Shown here: one piece after another, positions 25,001-39,300 of the stretch | Position numbering within the stretch: the stretch's first letter is position 1 | How the letters are laid out: every line of letters starts with the position of its first letter | DNA from: Branchiostoma floridae | Taxonomy: Eukaryota > Chordata > Leptocardii > Amphioxiformes > Branchiostomatidae | DNA: 64,000 nucleotides | Assembly: GCF_000003815.2 (NCBI RefSeq) | Contig: NC_049986.1 | Coordinates: 6,006,868 to 6,070,867, forward strand | Direction of reading: 5' to 3' | Program-made: the position numbers and the translations under genes | The notes under the pieces: generated by a model | Told to the model about the DNA's origin: nothing | Seen by the model: the letters and a program-made list of their open reading frames with translations, nothing else | The model's database searches: none

Positions 25001-28000
25001 TTTGGCCAATAAAAGTTGCATTCATTATGAAATCTGGGTGGCCAGGAAAGTTGAACAATTGACTCAACACACATAGTATGCCAAACAATAGATTTTTTAA
25101 CTTTAGTTCTTTCGCGTCTTCTTATAAAGACCTTAGAATTGACGTTGGCATTCTACGTTTTCTGATTTTTTTTTTAATATACGCTATGTATTTATTAATT
25201 TTGCGCTTTACAGTATATATGAGACCTTTTTTGGTGGGGGGGGGGGCGAAAAGCCGATCGAAGTGAGCACAACATCGGGACAAATCAGCGGTGCCAAACC
25301 CGTTACCTCCGGAGTTTGGGTCAAACACCTTACCGATTGCGCCATACGATGCCACAAATATTTTTTTTTAATGTAGTTTTTTTTTTTTTGCTAGGACGAA
25401 ACAACAGACTACACTAGCCGAGCTCAGGAACTTAAAGTGGTGGAAGACAGTTCCTACAGCGAGTGGAGTATATGGACGGCCTGCTCCAGAACTTGCGGAA
25501 CGGGGGTGTCCTTTCAGCAAAGAAAATGTCTCACGGTCAAGTAAGTAAGGGCATGGTCGTCATGCATGTTGGTCGTGCGATCGTCGTACGATCGCTAATT
25601 TCGGGCATTTTTAAGGACAAATATGTACGTCTCCTGCAAAGTGTGGTTGGATCCATGTCGGAAATTGGTTCTGTCACGGCCTGCTTGAAAATTCTATGAC
25701 ACCAAAATCGTACGACGATCACACGACCTATGTGACTGCGCCCTAATGTATTTTCGTATGCACCAGAAAGTAGTTCATCAAGCAACTGGATATGGTTGAT
25801 CAAGCAACTGGTTAAAGTTACACTGGCGAAAACTGGTGGATTCCAGTTGAAATGTCTGACCGTTTCCAAAACCATATCGAGTTGCTTGAGTAACTACTTT
25901 TCGTTGTATCCTGTTACCTGGATGTCTAACTTACATCGACGTATTTTCGTATGCTTTTATTCACATGCTTGTTCATCCATAAATCTACTCATTAATCAAT
26001 TTATTGATTTATTCAACCATTTACATTAGTTATCGTTTATTTACCTATCATTCATTCATTCGTCATTCATCAGCGTTTTATCTAATTTTATATTTATTCT
26101 TTCGAGCTTCAATGCATACGTAAATTGATTGTTTTATTCAAATCATTCATCTGTATCAATATAAAATTCGTTTCAGATATCATCTTAGCATGTATTCTTA
26201 AATTTTCATGTAAACCTTGCTCCCTGTCTGAAATATTGTCTAACTTCTTCAGAAAGTGACCTATTTAGGGATTTTGTTTGTTTGTCATTTGTTTGTCACC
26301 AGGAGGTACATGTAATACCAAATTTATCTGTTGCTTGTCCTTAAAATAGTCATGTTGGCACTTAACGAAACCACCGGTATCAGGATAAGCCCCTCTCCCC
26401 ACCTAGCTAGTAGACTGGTCAGGGTCAGCAGACAAGGCCTCCGCCAAAAATAACAAACCATCGCCGAGCCGTCATCGATCAATTTCAAGTTGAAACGCCT
26501 GTTTTAACCCTGGCATGCGTTAAAGCTAGGTCAGGAACACATACAGATTTTTATCTCCATGAATAATAGAAATATTTTGTGCGTCTCTTAGTGTGTGTGC
26601 ACGTGTGTCACAGTGTGTTAATGTGTTTCCAGATTTTTGTAGTCAGCATAACTCATGAACCTCTTGATGGATAATATTTGGTATGTTGGTAGACGTTGAG
26701 ATGACAGAGGTCGGTGTTGATTTCCGGCCCCCTAGTATGTGACCTTGGTACTGCAGCAGAGCCTTTTTCGTATTTTTTTACCTAGACATACCATGGTCTT
26801 GTCCTAACGGTTTTTTCTTTGACACCAAAATATTGTAAAATTGAGGAAATAGAAAGTTAGACTATCTTTACCCAGAGCGATTTAATCCTATTGCAAACTA
26901 AAACAAGGTATTAACACACGTGAGGGGAAAAAGACTGAAATCAGTTTAGCGTACTAGCACCAATAACTGCCACCCTTCCCAGTGAAATCATTCTTCAAGT
27001 CACGTTCCGCACATGTGGTAGAAATAATCTGACAGGCTTTTCGTATTTCATATTTCAATGTCCCACATCGCTGTCTGCACGTGCGGTTATAATACACAAC
27101 ATATGGACTTCTATGTTGCTTATCACGGGGGGGGGGGGGCAAGGACAAGTACTCCCGTTGTCACACTAGGAATGATACAGGAGCAAGACCATACGTTCCC
27201 TACACTGCCCTAAAGAAACATGCTAACCACTTACCGTTAACCGTTATTTTGTACGACAGGAGGTTAATTCCGATTGATGAGGTGCACGTCAGCAGTGTCT
27301 GCTACGGGGGGAGAAGACGGTACAGAACGTGCAACCGCCAGGTAAGTTATCGAATACAACCATTTTTTAAATTTATTTTTTTATTTTTATTAAGAACAAC
27401 AACAACAATGGTACATTTGTCAACCACTAAGACTAGTGTTTGTACAGTCGAGTACTATTGCACATGGAGGGATAACATATACTGGTGTGTCTGGACGAAT
27501 AACATGTGTAACTTAACATGCAGTACATGGGCAGTGGAACAGTCAGGAAAGACAAATACATGTTGTACATTTGTCAAAATATGGGAAACCTTAAGGAATA
27601 TGTACAGTCTGTTACTACACTATGATCAAACATGGAGTAGTCTAACAATAGGTGGGGTTGATGCCAAAATATCAATAGTAAATTTGTCAATCAATCTACA
27701 TTAGCTGTCAGTCTAGTATTGTATATTCGAATACAACGATATTCAGACCGGGCTTTTGGGGTCAATCTGTGACGAGGGGGGGGGGGGGATTCTTTTAAGA
27801 CCCGCGTTTGAATCTCCTTTATCTCCTAAACGGTTTATCATATGGTCAGAAAAAAATAAGAAAATGCTGTAAAACGAAACAACAGGGGTTGATAGAAATT
27901 TTACGACATTATGATGTGATATAACGTCAAAATTTCCTTCGATGTGATACAATAGAAGTAATGTTGCAAGAACCTAGGATAAATTGTAACTTTAGAATGC

Positions 28001-31000
28001 TGATGCCGTCCTACATAATACCATACTTAATTTAGATATGTTTGTTTACCTACCCTTTATTAAATGCATAAAGTTATATTTCAATTCCATTAAATTCAAT
28101 TCCAGTTATGTCCACTGGGAAGTCGAGATTTCCGGTTACTGCAGTGCGCGGCGAACAAGGGTAGCACGGGTCAGGACTGGACTCCGGTCTACACTCCTAA
28201 ACCTAACAGAGGTACGTGTTAACAAACTGGGTTTATTTCTATCATTGTTGTTTGTTGGTGGGCCAGCTACCCCCTCTTTACAGCAAGGGGCCGAATTGAA
28301 AGGAGTTTACAATATGTGGGGGTAAATCACAAGGGTTCGGAGTGGCACCATTCAAGTGACCTCAATACGACAGTTAGGAGTGGCTGCCATTCAAGTGGTC
28401 TCAGTACCCAGTTGCGGCCATATTGCTGTAGGGTTTCATCCACTCGCACCGGAATGAACCCCTACTCTTTTCGATAAGTATGGATAACTAAGTAAGCAAA
28501 CTCGAGATGTCGAATATTGGACCTCGATGTAACGTCCTTTATTTCTACTACTGCCAGTCAGACTGTCGTCCTACTGACCTAAATATCATATACTTACTAA
28601 TATCATATAACAACATCCAAATACAACTATTCAATCTATACAATTGGGTAATAAAAACGGAAATTTACTTCTGGACGTTTTGAGTGACATCCATCACTCG
28701 CCTTCAGTGTCGCTAGAATGAACTGGTGGAACAATTCAATTCAATTCACTGGAAAAGTTCATCCAGTCGTTCATCCAGTCGTAGAGATTGTATTGTATTT
28801 GAAAATCGTTTACCTGGATGTCTAACCTTCATAAACGTGTCATATAACAACATTTTCACGTGTATTTCAGGGCACAGGAGACGAGGTAGGGGATGGGGGC
28901 GCACCACATCAGTCAGCCCCTGCGAGTTAAGGTGTAAATCCCCAGATAACCAGGTCCAGGACTTCGGACATGTTCAAGACGGAACTCCGTGTTATCAAGA
29001 CTCAACTGATATCTGCATAGCAGGGAGATGCCAGGTATATTAACGTGTTTTTTGTTGTTGTTGAAGAGGTTCATTAGCCGCGTATGCATACAGTTACTAT
29101 CAATTTTCTTCCAACAGCGACTGTTTTAAAGGTGGAGTACGTACCTCCATATTTTCGATGTCTAACAGCACATCTTGATCACGGAGAATGATCTAGTCTC
29201 GATCTCGCGAGAGAACACGAGACTAGACGAGGCTTGCATAGATTCTGTCTGGAAGAAAAATTAGTAGTAGCTGTGTTTTTTTATTTACATGTAAAAATAT
29301 GATGTCTTTATTGTTGTCTCAGAGGACTTGACGTTGAACGTATAAGCCCTTTTACAGAGATCAGAACGCATGTGCGGCGACAGGAATTCTAGGTAATATG
29401 TCAAAGGTAAATGCCCCGAAAAAGAAAACAAACCCCGTCTCGGCGTTGTTATGCAAATCGAAACACAATGGTCGAGACAATGACTGTTTTCATTTTCATC
29501 ATATAGAATTTCATCATCATCATATGCCTACTAAGAGAATAGTGAACAAGATTATTCTATAGTTCATTAAACTGTATATTATTACAAAGAAAAACAAACA
29601 AAAATGATACCCAGAGATGCTGCCAAAAATGCGAAAAGCTGTCTTAGTGGAGATAGTAAATTCTATATAGATCAGTATGATTTTCATGATGTTTGTGATG
29701 TTCGAATGACACTTGTGCTATGTTGTAGCCTATAGGATGTGACGGGGTCCTATACTCAAGAAAGGAGTATGATCGGTGTGGTGTTTGTGATGGCGAAGGT
29801 GACACGTGTGAGGTCATCAGGGGTACATTCCAGGAAACCATTTCCGCTTCCGGTGAGTAAATATGAAATGTTTTCACGTCCTCATTAGGTGTTACATACA
29901 TTTTCGATTTTGCACACTCCCTCATTGGTAATTGACTATCTGATCCGTAATTATGATGTCATTATTTATCATTATAAATGTTTGATATAATATTCTTAAA
30001 TCAATATCATTTATTGGCTTCGGTTCGGGATAGCTTTGCAATCCGCATACATTTTCTCCTCTCAGCATGTCTTCTTTCTTGCTCTTTACATGTTCCGAAA
30101 ATAAATTTTGAAATGTGCGGATGAATTAAGTCAAATTCAAATAAAACCCTGCGGGTACGGTGCTATTTGTGGGCACAGCGGGGCCCCAGATTTTCTTTTT
30201 TTTTTCTAAAAATAAAAAACTTGGCCTTGATAAACAGAACATTTAGACAAAAGTACAGGATATAATGCAACTTTGAAAACTAACGTTTTCGTCTGTTAGC
30301 TTCATGGAATATTATTGTATTTTTTTAATTTCTAATTGTTCTTACTGCAGGTTATACATCTATTGCCCAGCTGCCAGTAGGCTCCAGAAAAGTCAACATT
30401 ATTCACCAACGGACCAACGCAACATATCTCGGTGAGAGACTATCTCATGGGCATATGGGAATAGATATCTTATCAAACAATTTTATCCTAACGATAATCA
30501 AGCTTGTTTGACGCATGCGATATACAGTTTCTCTGTTTTTCTAGATAGTTGGTGAATAGCAGGGTTATTAACTTTTTTACATACAACTGCATGTTTGTCC
30601 ACAAATCAAGAGTTAACATTTTAATGACCACCTGTCATCTACTTTTGTAAATGATTTCTACTTTACTCTGCATTGCAGCTAGGTGTCGCCACTAACAATA
30701 TTATTCCAACCGTAAAGTTCTGACGCATATATAATGTAACAGAGCACAGTATTTTGTCTGAGATCCTCAATAATAGGTCAGGCATAAAGTAATACTTGCA
30801 AAAGCCGAAGTCATCATTCTGTACACAACCGTGGCAATGGGCGTAAAATGCTATCAAACACACAAATATTGTTTTATCTTAATCAAAAAAGAATCTAACA
30901 AATAAGAAGCCATTACATATATTTTTTTTATTAGGCAATAAGGCATAGCAATGTCTATATCACATTGAGTTTGTTATCAACAATAAGCAAGAAAGTAAAT

Positions 31001-33305
31001 ATGATTTCTTTATTGCTGATTTCAATGTCGCACACTTAAGCCCTCAGGAATGGCAGTGACGATTTCTACTTAAACGGGGACTTCGTCATACACCCAAGCC
31101 CGAGATCGCTTCTGGTGGCGGGCACGGAGCTGCACTACACACGCGAGGAGGGAGAGGGCGCCGTTGAAACCATTACCTCCGACGGACCAACTACCGAAGC
31201 TTTGCACGTATTGGTAAGCTGTGACTGTGTTTTCGTAGACGAACTAAATCACTCCTATTACGGGTTTATATTCTAACAAAAAACACTTAAAGCTTCTAAG
31301 TGGCTATTTAGTCTTGTCTTGAAGATGTTAAAACTTTTAGTACAGACAACTTTATTAGGTAACTGAAGGGATTCCACATCTTCACCGTTTTTGCTGCATA
31401 GGATCGCCTAAGAAACACTTATACCTTGTTATAGCAATGTTCTCTTTTCTCTATAGGTGCTCCATGCAAGTATTCCTGGTTGAAATATTTCCCTTATATT
31501 CATGATGTTATATAATTGTGCATAACGTACAAGCGTGTAGCCTGTATTTGCACAATCTCTCACTGGCTGGGGTTACTGACCCCCTCCTAGGGCGGCGGCA
31601 ATTGTAGGGCCGGCCGCAAGGAGCGCGATTTTAGTCAGGCTATACAAATGTTTCGTGCTTTCTCATTTTTCTTCAGCTGCTAAGTGCTGCACCTAACGTA
31701 TCATCCGTGACGAGTTTTGAGTACACTATCCCAAGGAAACCCGTTCTGAGACAAATCACTGTCTTGAGGCCATCTGAAGAAGTCCGCCAGCCAGTCAGAG
31801 TACTTTCAGAAGAAGAAGAATTCCTTGGAGGACCCTCTAGGGGGTTTCCTGTATACTATAAACCACGGTCCGAAACATCAGCACCTAGACGGGTCATACA
31901 CAGAGGTATGGTGTGACGTGGTGATTTGTATTTCTTTGTTTTTCGTAACCATTAGTGATTTATCTTCATGTTATGTTTTTCGTTAAATGAGCAAGGGCAT
32001 ATATTTTTATGTCTCTACGTAGTTAAGAAAATACACTTTGGAACCATTCTAACCAATCGCAATGTAATTATGTATAGGCATGCCGTATTTGATTATCTGA
32101 ATTCACTCAGCTGTCAATTCTTATTTTCTAATTTGCTTTTGGACAGACGAGGACAATATGGCACTGCACTCAAGTTATTAACTAACTAGTATATTGACAG
32201 TGCCACATACATAGTTAAGTCATTTCTTTTACCTCGAGCTCCCCGACAGAATTCAGGTACCCATTTTTACACCTGGATGAAGTAAGGAAGGTCGTGTGTT
32301 AAGTGTTTTTCCCAAGGGCACAACGTCGGGGGCACGGCGGGTAGCGAATTTAGGACCTCTAGATTCTAAGCCGAACGCTTTACCGGTTACTCCACACACG
32401 ACGCCACACGAAGTCTGTATTCAATAGTGTGCCCTAACTACGAATCTTTGTTCAAACGTAGCCAGAGCCTCTGCCGAAGCAGTAGATGAAGACCAGGCAT
32501 CTGAGGACCCCCGTCCGGTGATCCCCGCGACAGTCTCCGTACCCCTCACCAGACAGCCGGCATCCACGGCTACCAGACAGGCAAGGTAACACGATCTCCT
32601 CAAACATCTCATTAACACGAAAACATTGCCATAAAACTAAATTTGTAGATATAATATTTATGATACAATTTAAAATTTTATAGCCGTGCACAAAAATAAA
32701 GCGCTCACCAACAATCTGCTCATATCAGTCCTCTGACCCTTTTCAAGTTGTAATGATTCAAATCTCAAATGTCACACATCTAGACCGGAAGTGTGACGTC
32801 AGCAAAGGGTCAAAGGTGCTTAGGAGTCGATATCGGTCCTCGTCTGAATACAATACTATCGCTGCCAAATGAATGTGAAAATGAGTCGATGAATATTTTA
32901 AACCACGGAATCGATATAATCGTTAATTATATAAGTAATGTTATCCTACTTGCACTTCTTTGTTTATTGACATTATCAATGTAGTATCGTATGTTTTCCG
33001 TTTTATTGTAGCACTTCAATACCGCGGCAGAGCATCACAACTCCGGATCCCAAAAAGTACCGTTGGAAACTAAACGGAAGAGTGACGCCTTGCAGCACAA
33101 CGTGCACGCCTGAATTAGGTAATAAACTGCGCAACAACTCATTTTTTTTTAAATTGGTATACATATAAGACAAGACACAGTGGTAAATGCACTCTAGCAA
33201 AGCTAATATCAACATTACTACTAGGACATTTAAAAATAAAATGAACAAAGGACAAAACAATGTGAGGTCAAATAAAATAGTAGTACAGCAGTGGGGTGAC
33301 GGATC

Positions 33306-33378
<73 letters not shown>

Positions 33379-36300
33379 CAAGATTTTAAAGGAAAATGTT
33401 CAATCAATTTGAAAACGGTTGGTCTGGAGTATGTATGTCTGTGTAAGCTGCATTATATGGGTATTTGTTTCTGTTGGTAAAGTGGGTGAACCCCTGAGTA
33501 AAAGTTGAGTTAAGACTGGGTCAGACGAAGTTTTCAAATCAAGGGTTAAAAGGTCTTGAAGATTGCAGATCTCATTTCAACAAGCTTTACTGATCGCAGT
33601 CCTGTGATCGTACGGTCACTTACCTTATGTCATTATCGTACGATCTTAATCAGTATATAACCAAATTAAACACCGAAAATGGTGTTAGACAGTCTTTTGT
33701 ATATCACGGCAGCTAAACTTAACAGTTCACATACATAGCTACCTCCTACGTCCTTACAATATCGTTTTATATCTTTAGTAAGATCACACGAAATACCACA
33801 TACTAAAATATCATAAGAGTCTAGTATCAAATGATAATGCTGACCACAAATTTAAATGACTGAAAGCACAAAGACAGACTGGCAGACACCCACACACAAA
33901 TACCGACAATAACCTAGGACCATATCTTCATTTCTTTGGAGTTTAAAGCTACAGTAACGCTTGTATTGTTGAAATGTTTGTTGATTTTGTTTAGCTGACT
34001 GAAGTTGGTGTCCAGTACTATTGACGAACATTCGTATTGTGTTATGAACCGATGGTGAGGTCATTGATGCAGATGAGATTCAGCCAAACGACAGAGACTG
34101 CAGAGCTTACATAACTTTATTCCTTCCCTCAGGAAAGGAATTGTGATATATATCTATATATACACATTGTGATATATATGACTTTCAGGTGTAGTGACGA
34201 GGTTTGCCATCTGTGTGGATAACGATATGCGGGAGATACCGGAGGCCTACTGCGATGCCCGGATGAAGCCGACTCCTTCCTTTGACTACTGCGTTGGGAA
34301 ACCCTGCAAAGCAAGGTAATGACGCATGGGGGCGTATGTGCTCAAGAAAAGTCTATGATGCTAAAAGCCGCTCTTGGCGAACACCTGTTAAATCAGATGC
34401 AGAACTAGTAGTTTTACATCTGAACTGAGAGAATTGGTAGTTGTGTCCTATTATGAGTATCCTCCGTCTACATGGACGTCGATTACTGAATCTATTTGAG
34501 TTAACGAGAGTTCGTGCAAACCGTAGGGCGTAGGCACAGCTTATCCCTTTTAGAGTCCAGTCGACAAAGGCCCGAAATGTCCAGTGCAATCTTCTATGTT
34601 TATACACCTTTCTCACGCGGCGACCACAATAGATCGAAAACGAGATCAATGAGGAAAAAAGACAAAACTTATTTCCAAACCACACAATTTTCCACAATAC
34701 AACACAAGATCAAATATAAAATAAATTATAACAAGTGGTATATATATGCACCAAAAGATGTAGCAATTTAGAGTCACGTAGACTGCCCTCATAGTACCTT
34801 AAGAGTCATTGCAGGAGAAAACCAGGCAAAACCAGGCAGAGGTCGGAAGATGGTGGTCGGCCAAATCAACTCAAACTTTTTATGTGTGATAGGTATGGGG
34901 AACTATGAACAGCCATATGATTAAAACCCTCCAGCTATTTTTCGTTATGGCGTTCTGGGGCCCCCCTCTGAGACCCTCCAAAATCAAACTATTGATGACT
35001 GAAAATTACTGAAATTGCGATGCCTATTCTGATACTTCTGATTAAGATATGACAAAAAGTTTTATATTCCCATATTTCATGTCTTCTTAAGTTTTACTGA
35101 CAAAAATTTGAAGATGAAGTATTGAAATTAAGAGGGTGTTACAGGGGGTTACCAGAACCAACGAAAACACAATTTTCAACTCTCTGAATTTCTGTGATAT
35201 TTAAGGGGCTTGTTCTCCGACAACCAGCAATTTAAATGAATGGTTTTACCTTTACTATAGAGAGGAACATCTACTAATTGAAAATCAAGCGTCGTCTAAT
35301 TGGGCCATGTATACCACGAGCCGTGAGCGGGGGGGGGGGGGTCTTTATGGGGATTTTCCAGGTTTTTGACTATGTTAAAACAGGTAATAACTGCTCACTA
35401 TATGGGCTAATGGATGGCAACTTTTTGGTGTCCCTGTGTAGGATCATTGCTTAATTGTCAAAAATGCTTCAACTAATTGCAAGTAATTATTGGGGCTCTG
35501 TATGGGGGATATAAGGCTACTTGAAAATGAATTATGCTGGTTTTGCCCACATTTGTTGCTCTGTAAGTCCTCAAATAGTACATAGTACTTACAGAATCAT
35601 AATGATTACGTATTTACCATGTGGTACTTAATAAAAGAGGCTCTGCATGGGGGTTATCAGGTCTCCACGTACATGATATACTCTAACCGTCATTGCATCA
35701 GAACTCTGGCAGAAGCGAGAAGAACTCGGTCAGCAATCTTCTGCGCATACTTTGCATGTGAGATAGGTGGGTTGGGGAATTATAAATTAAGAGCCATCGA
35801 ATTAAAAGTCCCATGTTCTTTATAGTATAGAGTTATGGATCCCAATGGCTGCAGTAATTACGACGGGCGATGAAGGCAAGTATGATGTGGAGTGTTTTGT
35901 CCACATTTTCAACAACTGCCGACAGGACTGGTCAGCTGTCTGTGCTATTCTGCAAAGTGTACTTGAGACCGTCAAGTCCGAGAATCTTTTACTAATAAAA
36001 GTGTTTTTGAGATATTGCAGGGTGCTATCACTGTTCTCTGCTGATGTTGTCTCTGCCAGCGATCGGTCAGAAAACTAGCATATCAGTTCTGCGCTTAGAC
36101 TTCTCAGACCCTCAGGAGGCAAGGACATTTGTGACCGCAAGATAGCATCAATGAAAAACATGATGTCTTGACCGTTGAAGACATGAAAGAAGCGTCGGAG
36201 TCCCATGGAGGCATAGAGGACTGTAGAATGGCGGTGACACAAACAGGTGAAGCAAACTAAGAGCAGTGCAAGGCAAAAATGGGAAGGTATCAAGTCATAG

Positions 36301-39300
36301 AACAATTTCTTGTTTGCAACTGATTGAGACATACTAGTACGAGTCTGGAGAGCCTTTAAATTTGGTGTTGGGGTTGGAGAAGTGGTGAACTTTGTCACGG
36401 TGCCACAGATACATGACCTTCCAACCCTGACACATCACCGTTTGGTACCCCACAGTCACAAGTTACATCACAACATCGGCAGTTGGTCAAAGTCAGCGTT
36501 GTTCTGCTGCCCTGAGCCAGGATATATGACAGCCTTCAGCTCAGCCAACAAGCTAGAAGACGTTGGAGAACACTTTAAAGAACTGGAGCGGGATTCCAAC
36601 GTTACATAGTATTATTACATTGTACAACAGAACAAGCAGTGGGCTCAAGCTGTGACTGCTAATGGCTAGGGGTGGGTACCAGTACAGAAAATTCAGGTCC
36701 AGGTCCGGCTCAGGTCCAGAGGATCAGGTCCAGGTCCATTCCTGAACCTGATTCATTATGTGAGAACTTGTGAATGGACGATATGCAAAACAATGGTCCA
36801 TTTTGCTGAAAAAATCTGTATTGTTTAGTATTCGACTCCCACTGGTGTGTGACTGTGTAAAAGTTGGTAAAATTACTATAGAGTGTACTCTGCTTCGCTC
36901 TTGTTATTGGCCTCGACCGATAACCCCGAAAACGTGTGGATGCCTGATCATATAATCAGTTCATTTTTCAATCGGTCCAACATCCGGTCCATCGATTTTT
37001 TTCAGGTCCGGTTTTTCTGGACCGGTGCAATGAGGAAAACCGGTATTGTACCGGTATCCAGCCCTACTCATGGCCCTGGCCTATCCTCACAGTCACAAGG
37101 AGAAGAATCCGGATTGGGCGTCATACCAAGTTGTCAATGAAGGCTAGGCAATCCGGACGAGGAAATGCGGCCAATGGATGTCAGACAAGATGAAAACTTA
37201 GGCCTATCTGACTGACATTTTCAATCGGGGGCTACGTCTGGGCAGAAAGCTGGTGCCGTGCAAGTGGCCCACGAGATGTGCACAGCACGTTAGGGAATCT
37301 GATGGCAAGCGGTTGTTCCAGCCCAGCGAGTGGCACACAGCCAAGCAGATTACAAGCTATTTTACAAGACTTTCAGCAGCACAAAGACAGCAAGAAAGCA
37401 CAGAATCTGTGGTCACTGACATGGAAGCGATGGATGAGGAAAGCGAGTGGCATGCAGGCCCTTCGAAAGACAGTGTATACTTTAATTCTAAGTATTGACT
37501 GCAGTCATGTTGTCATGTTTGAAGACACAAACTTGTGCAAACTGGCTAAAACCAAAGGTCTCAAATCAATAAAGCTAAAGCAACTGAAGTGCATAACAGA
37601 TCATTTCCATCTACCCATTACAGGTTCTACGACAAGGAAAGTCATACAGGCATTAGAGAATATCCTATCCACATGTAGATGTGTTGATTTTTATTGTAAT
37701 TTGACAAAGTTTTGTAACATGATTTTTACAATTGTGTAGAAACTCTGTTCCAAATATGTGAATTTTTAGGCCTAGCCACAATTGTAATCTCTTACCCTTT
37801 GCAGGTAAAAAATTACATCAGATCCAGCTTATTGTACTAGTCCAAGAAAACTGAATGTGTGCATTTGTGAATATGCATTTCAGCAGTGCGTTTGTGTATT
37901 TTGCAGACTGTATGATCCATTGTAATAGGGTTCTAAATGTAGGTTTCTCATAGACTTAATGTTTCTAGTCTGTCCTTATGGTGATGAATAAATGAGCAGT
38001 CAGGCATACTAACAAACCATTGGTATACTTTTACACATCGTATTTGGTAATAGCTAAAATTCTTTGTTAGGGTCATGTTTCTATGTTGTAGATTGCCTAT
38101 CATAGTATGCGGTCATTCATGTGGCCTGCAGTGCAGTAAATAGTATGTGGAGTATACTGATAACCCCCATGTAGATCCTTTTTCATTATGTATTACATGG
38201 GGAAAGCACGCTTTGTAAGGGACTTATACTAATTGACGTCTTAGAGATACTTAGATGTGTAAAAGCAGCTTAATTTCATTTCACATACCCTTATATGCCC
38301 CATACAGAGCCCAACTGAATAGCAGTAATTAGTTATAGCTTCTTTTGACGGTTAAAAAGACAGAGACACAAATAAATGACATAACTTACCCCATATTGAG
38401 CACTTACAGAGCAACAAATGTGGGTAAAACCAGCATAATTCATTTTCAAGTAGCCTTATATCCCCCATGCCTTGCCTTGCCTAGTCGACCCCCGGAGGGG
38501 ACGGGGTAAGTCCATGCACTACTTCAGCCCACGTCTGCCTGTCTGACATGACCGCTGCCAGGTCCTCCTCCGCTAGCCCGGTATCCCTGGAAAGCAGTCT
38601 CGGGAAGGTCAGCTTCCGGGAGTGAGTTTTTCCTCGAGGCCTCCACAAGAGGAGTGAGGAAACTACCTCTTCACTAGCCCGAAGGCAGTGTCCAGCAAAC
38701 TGTGCCCGTCTCTGTCTGAGTCTGTGAGAGACCCTCGGAAGATCTCCATAAATGTCCCTTATAGATGGGTGCTGCTTCCAACAAATGTTCTGTGCTTTGC
38801 GCAGGAGTAGTGTGTACGTACCATCAAGTTTCCTCTCCAGGCGAGTTGTTAAGGTCCAAGTTTCAGCACCATACAGGAGAATGGGCTCTATTACTGCGCG
38901 GAAGACTTGTACCTTAAGTTTGTTGTTTATGCTGGAGCGCCAGATCTTATCCAGTTTGTTACAAGCATTCCAGGCCATGGCTTTCCTAATGCTTAAGTCC
39001 TTTTCTGAGTTCATAATGTAAGACCCGAGATACTTAAAGTCCTCGACTTCCTTTAGGCAAGTTCCAGATAGGGATTTGAGATCAGTTGGTGCAATAGTAA
39101 TACTTGTACTTGTTTTTATGAATTCAGTTTTTGCTGCATTACAATAGAGTCCAACTTGAGCCGCTGCTTTCTCGAGAGACTGCAGAAGATCTTCAGCATC
39201 CTTGACTAGGTGTGCTAACAGTGCTAGATCGTCTGCAAAATCTAGGTCTGTAAGATTCACAGCTAAGTGTCGACTGCTTCTTCTAGGTTGAATTTCTATA

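Larger units (their letters stand above)
22150..25394 (+). other. intron with repeats, no exon seen
   Basis: Apart from the SINE body, the inverted-repeat element at 24088-24657 and the SINE head near 25225-25350, this stretch is ordinary intron. It has poly-G near 22159-22177 and loose GGGTTAGG-like words near 24150-24500. Confidence 0.6.
27342..34188 (+). other. introns 3-11 of the ADAMTS-like gene
   Basis: The spaces between the exons in this stretch hold no other gene that I can support. Contents worth noting are a SINE at 32240-32415 (minus), an AT microsatellite at 33311-33374, and poly-G near 27127 and 27777. The 151-codon ORF over 27249-27704 is exon 3 read through into its intron. 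Confidence 0.6.

Noticed and set aside
10104-25540. One large gene joining LamG-VWA exons to the TSP1/ADAMTS exons
   Set aside because: The VWA exon at 10104-10278 ends in phase 1, whereas the first TSP1 exon at 25395 needs phase 0. The exon at 10870 gives a stop in the right phase, and 22030-22149 supplies a separate start with a secretion segment in phase 0.
27249-27704. 151-codon ORF as an independent gene
   Set aside because: Its start is exon 3 of the ADAMTS-like gene and the rest is intron read-through.
31046-31213. Spacer exon starting after CCCTCAG at 31046
   Set aside because: That acceptor puts the exon out of frame with an early stop. The acceptor CTTAAG at 31040 gives [13 protein letters not shown], which fits the family.
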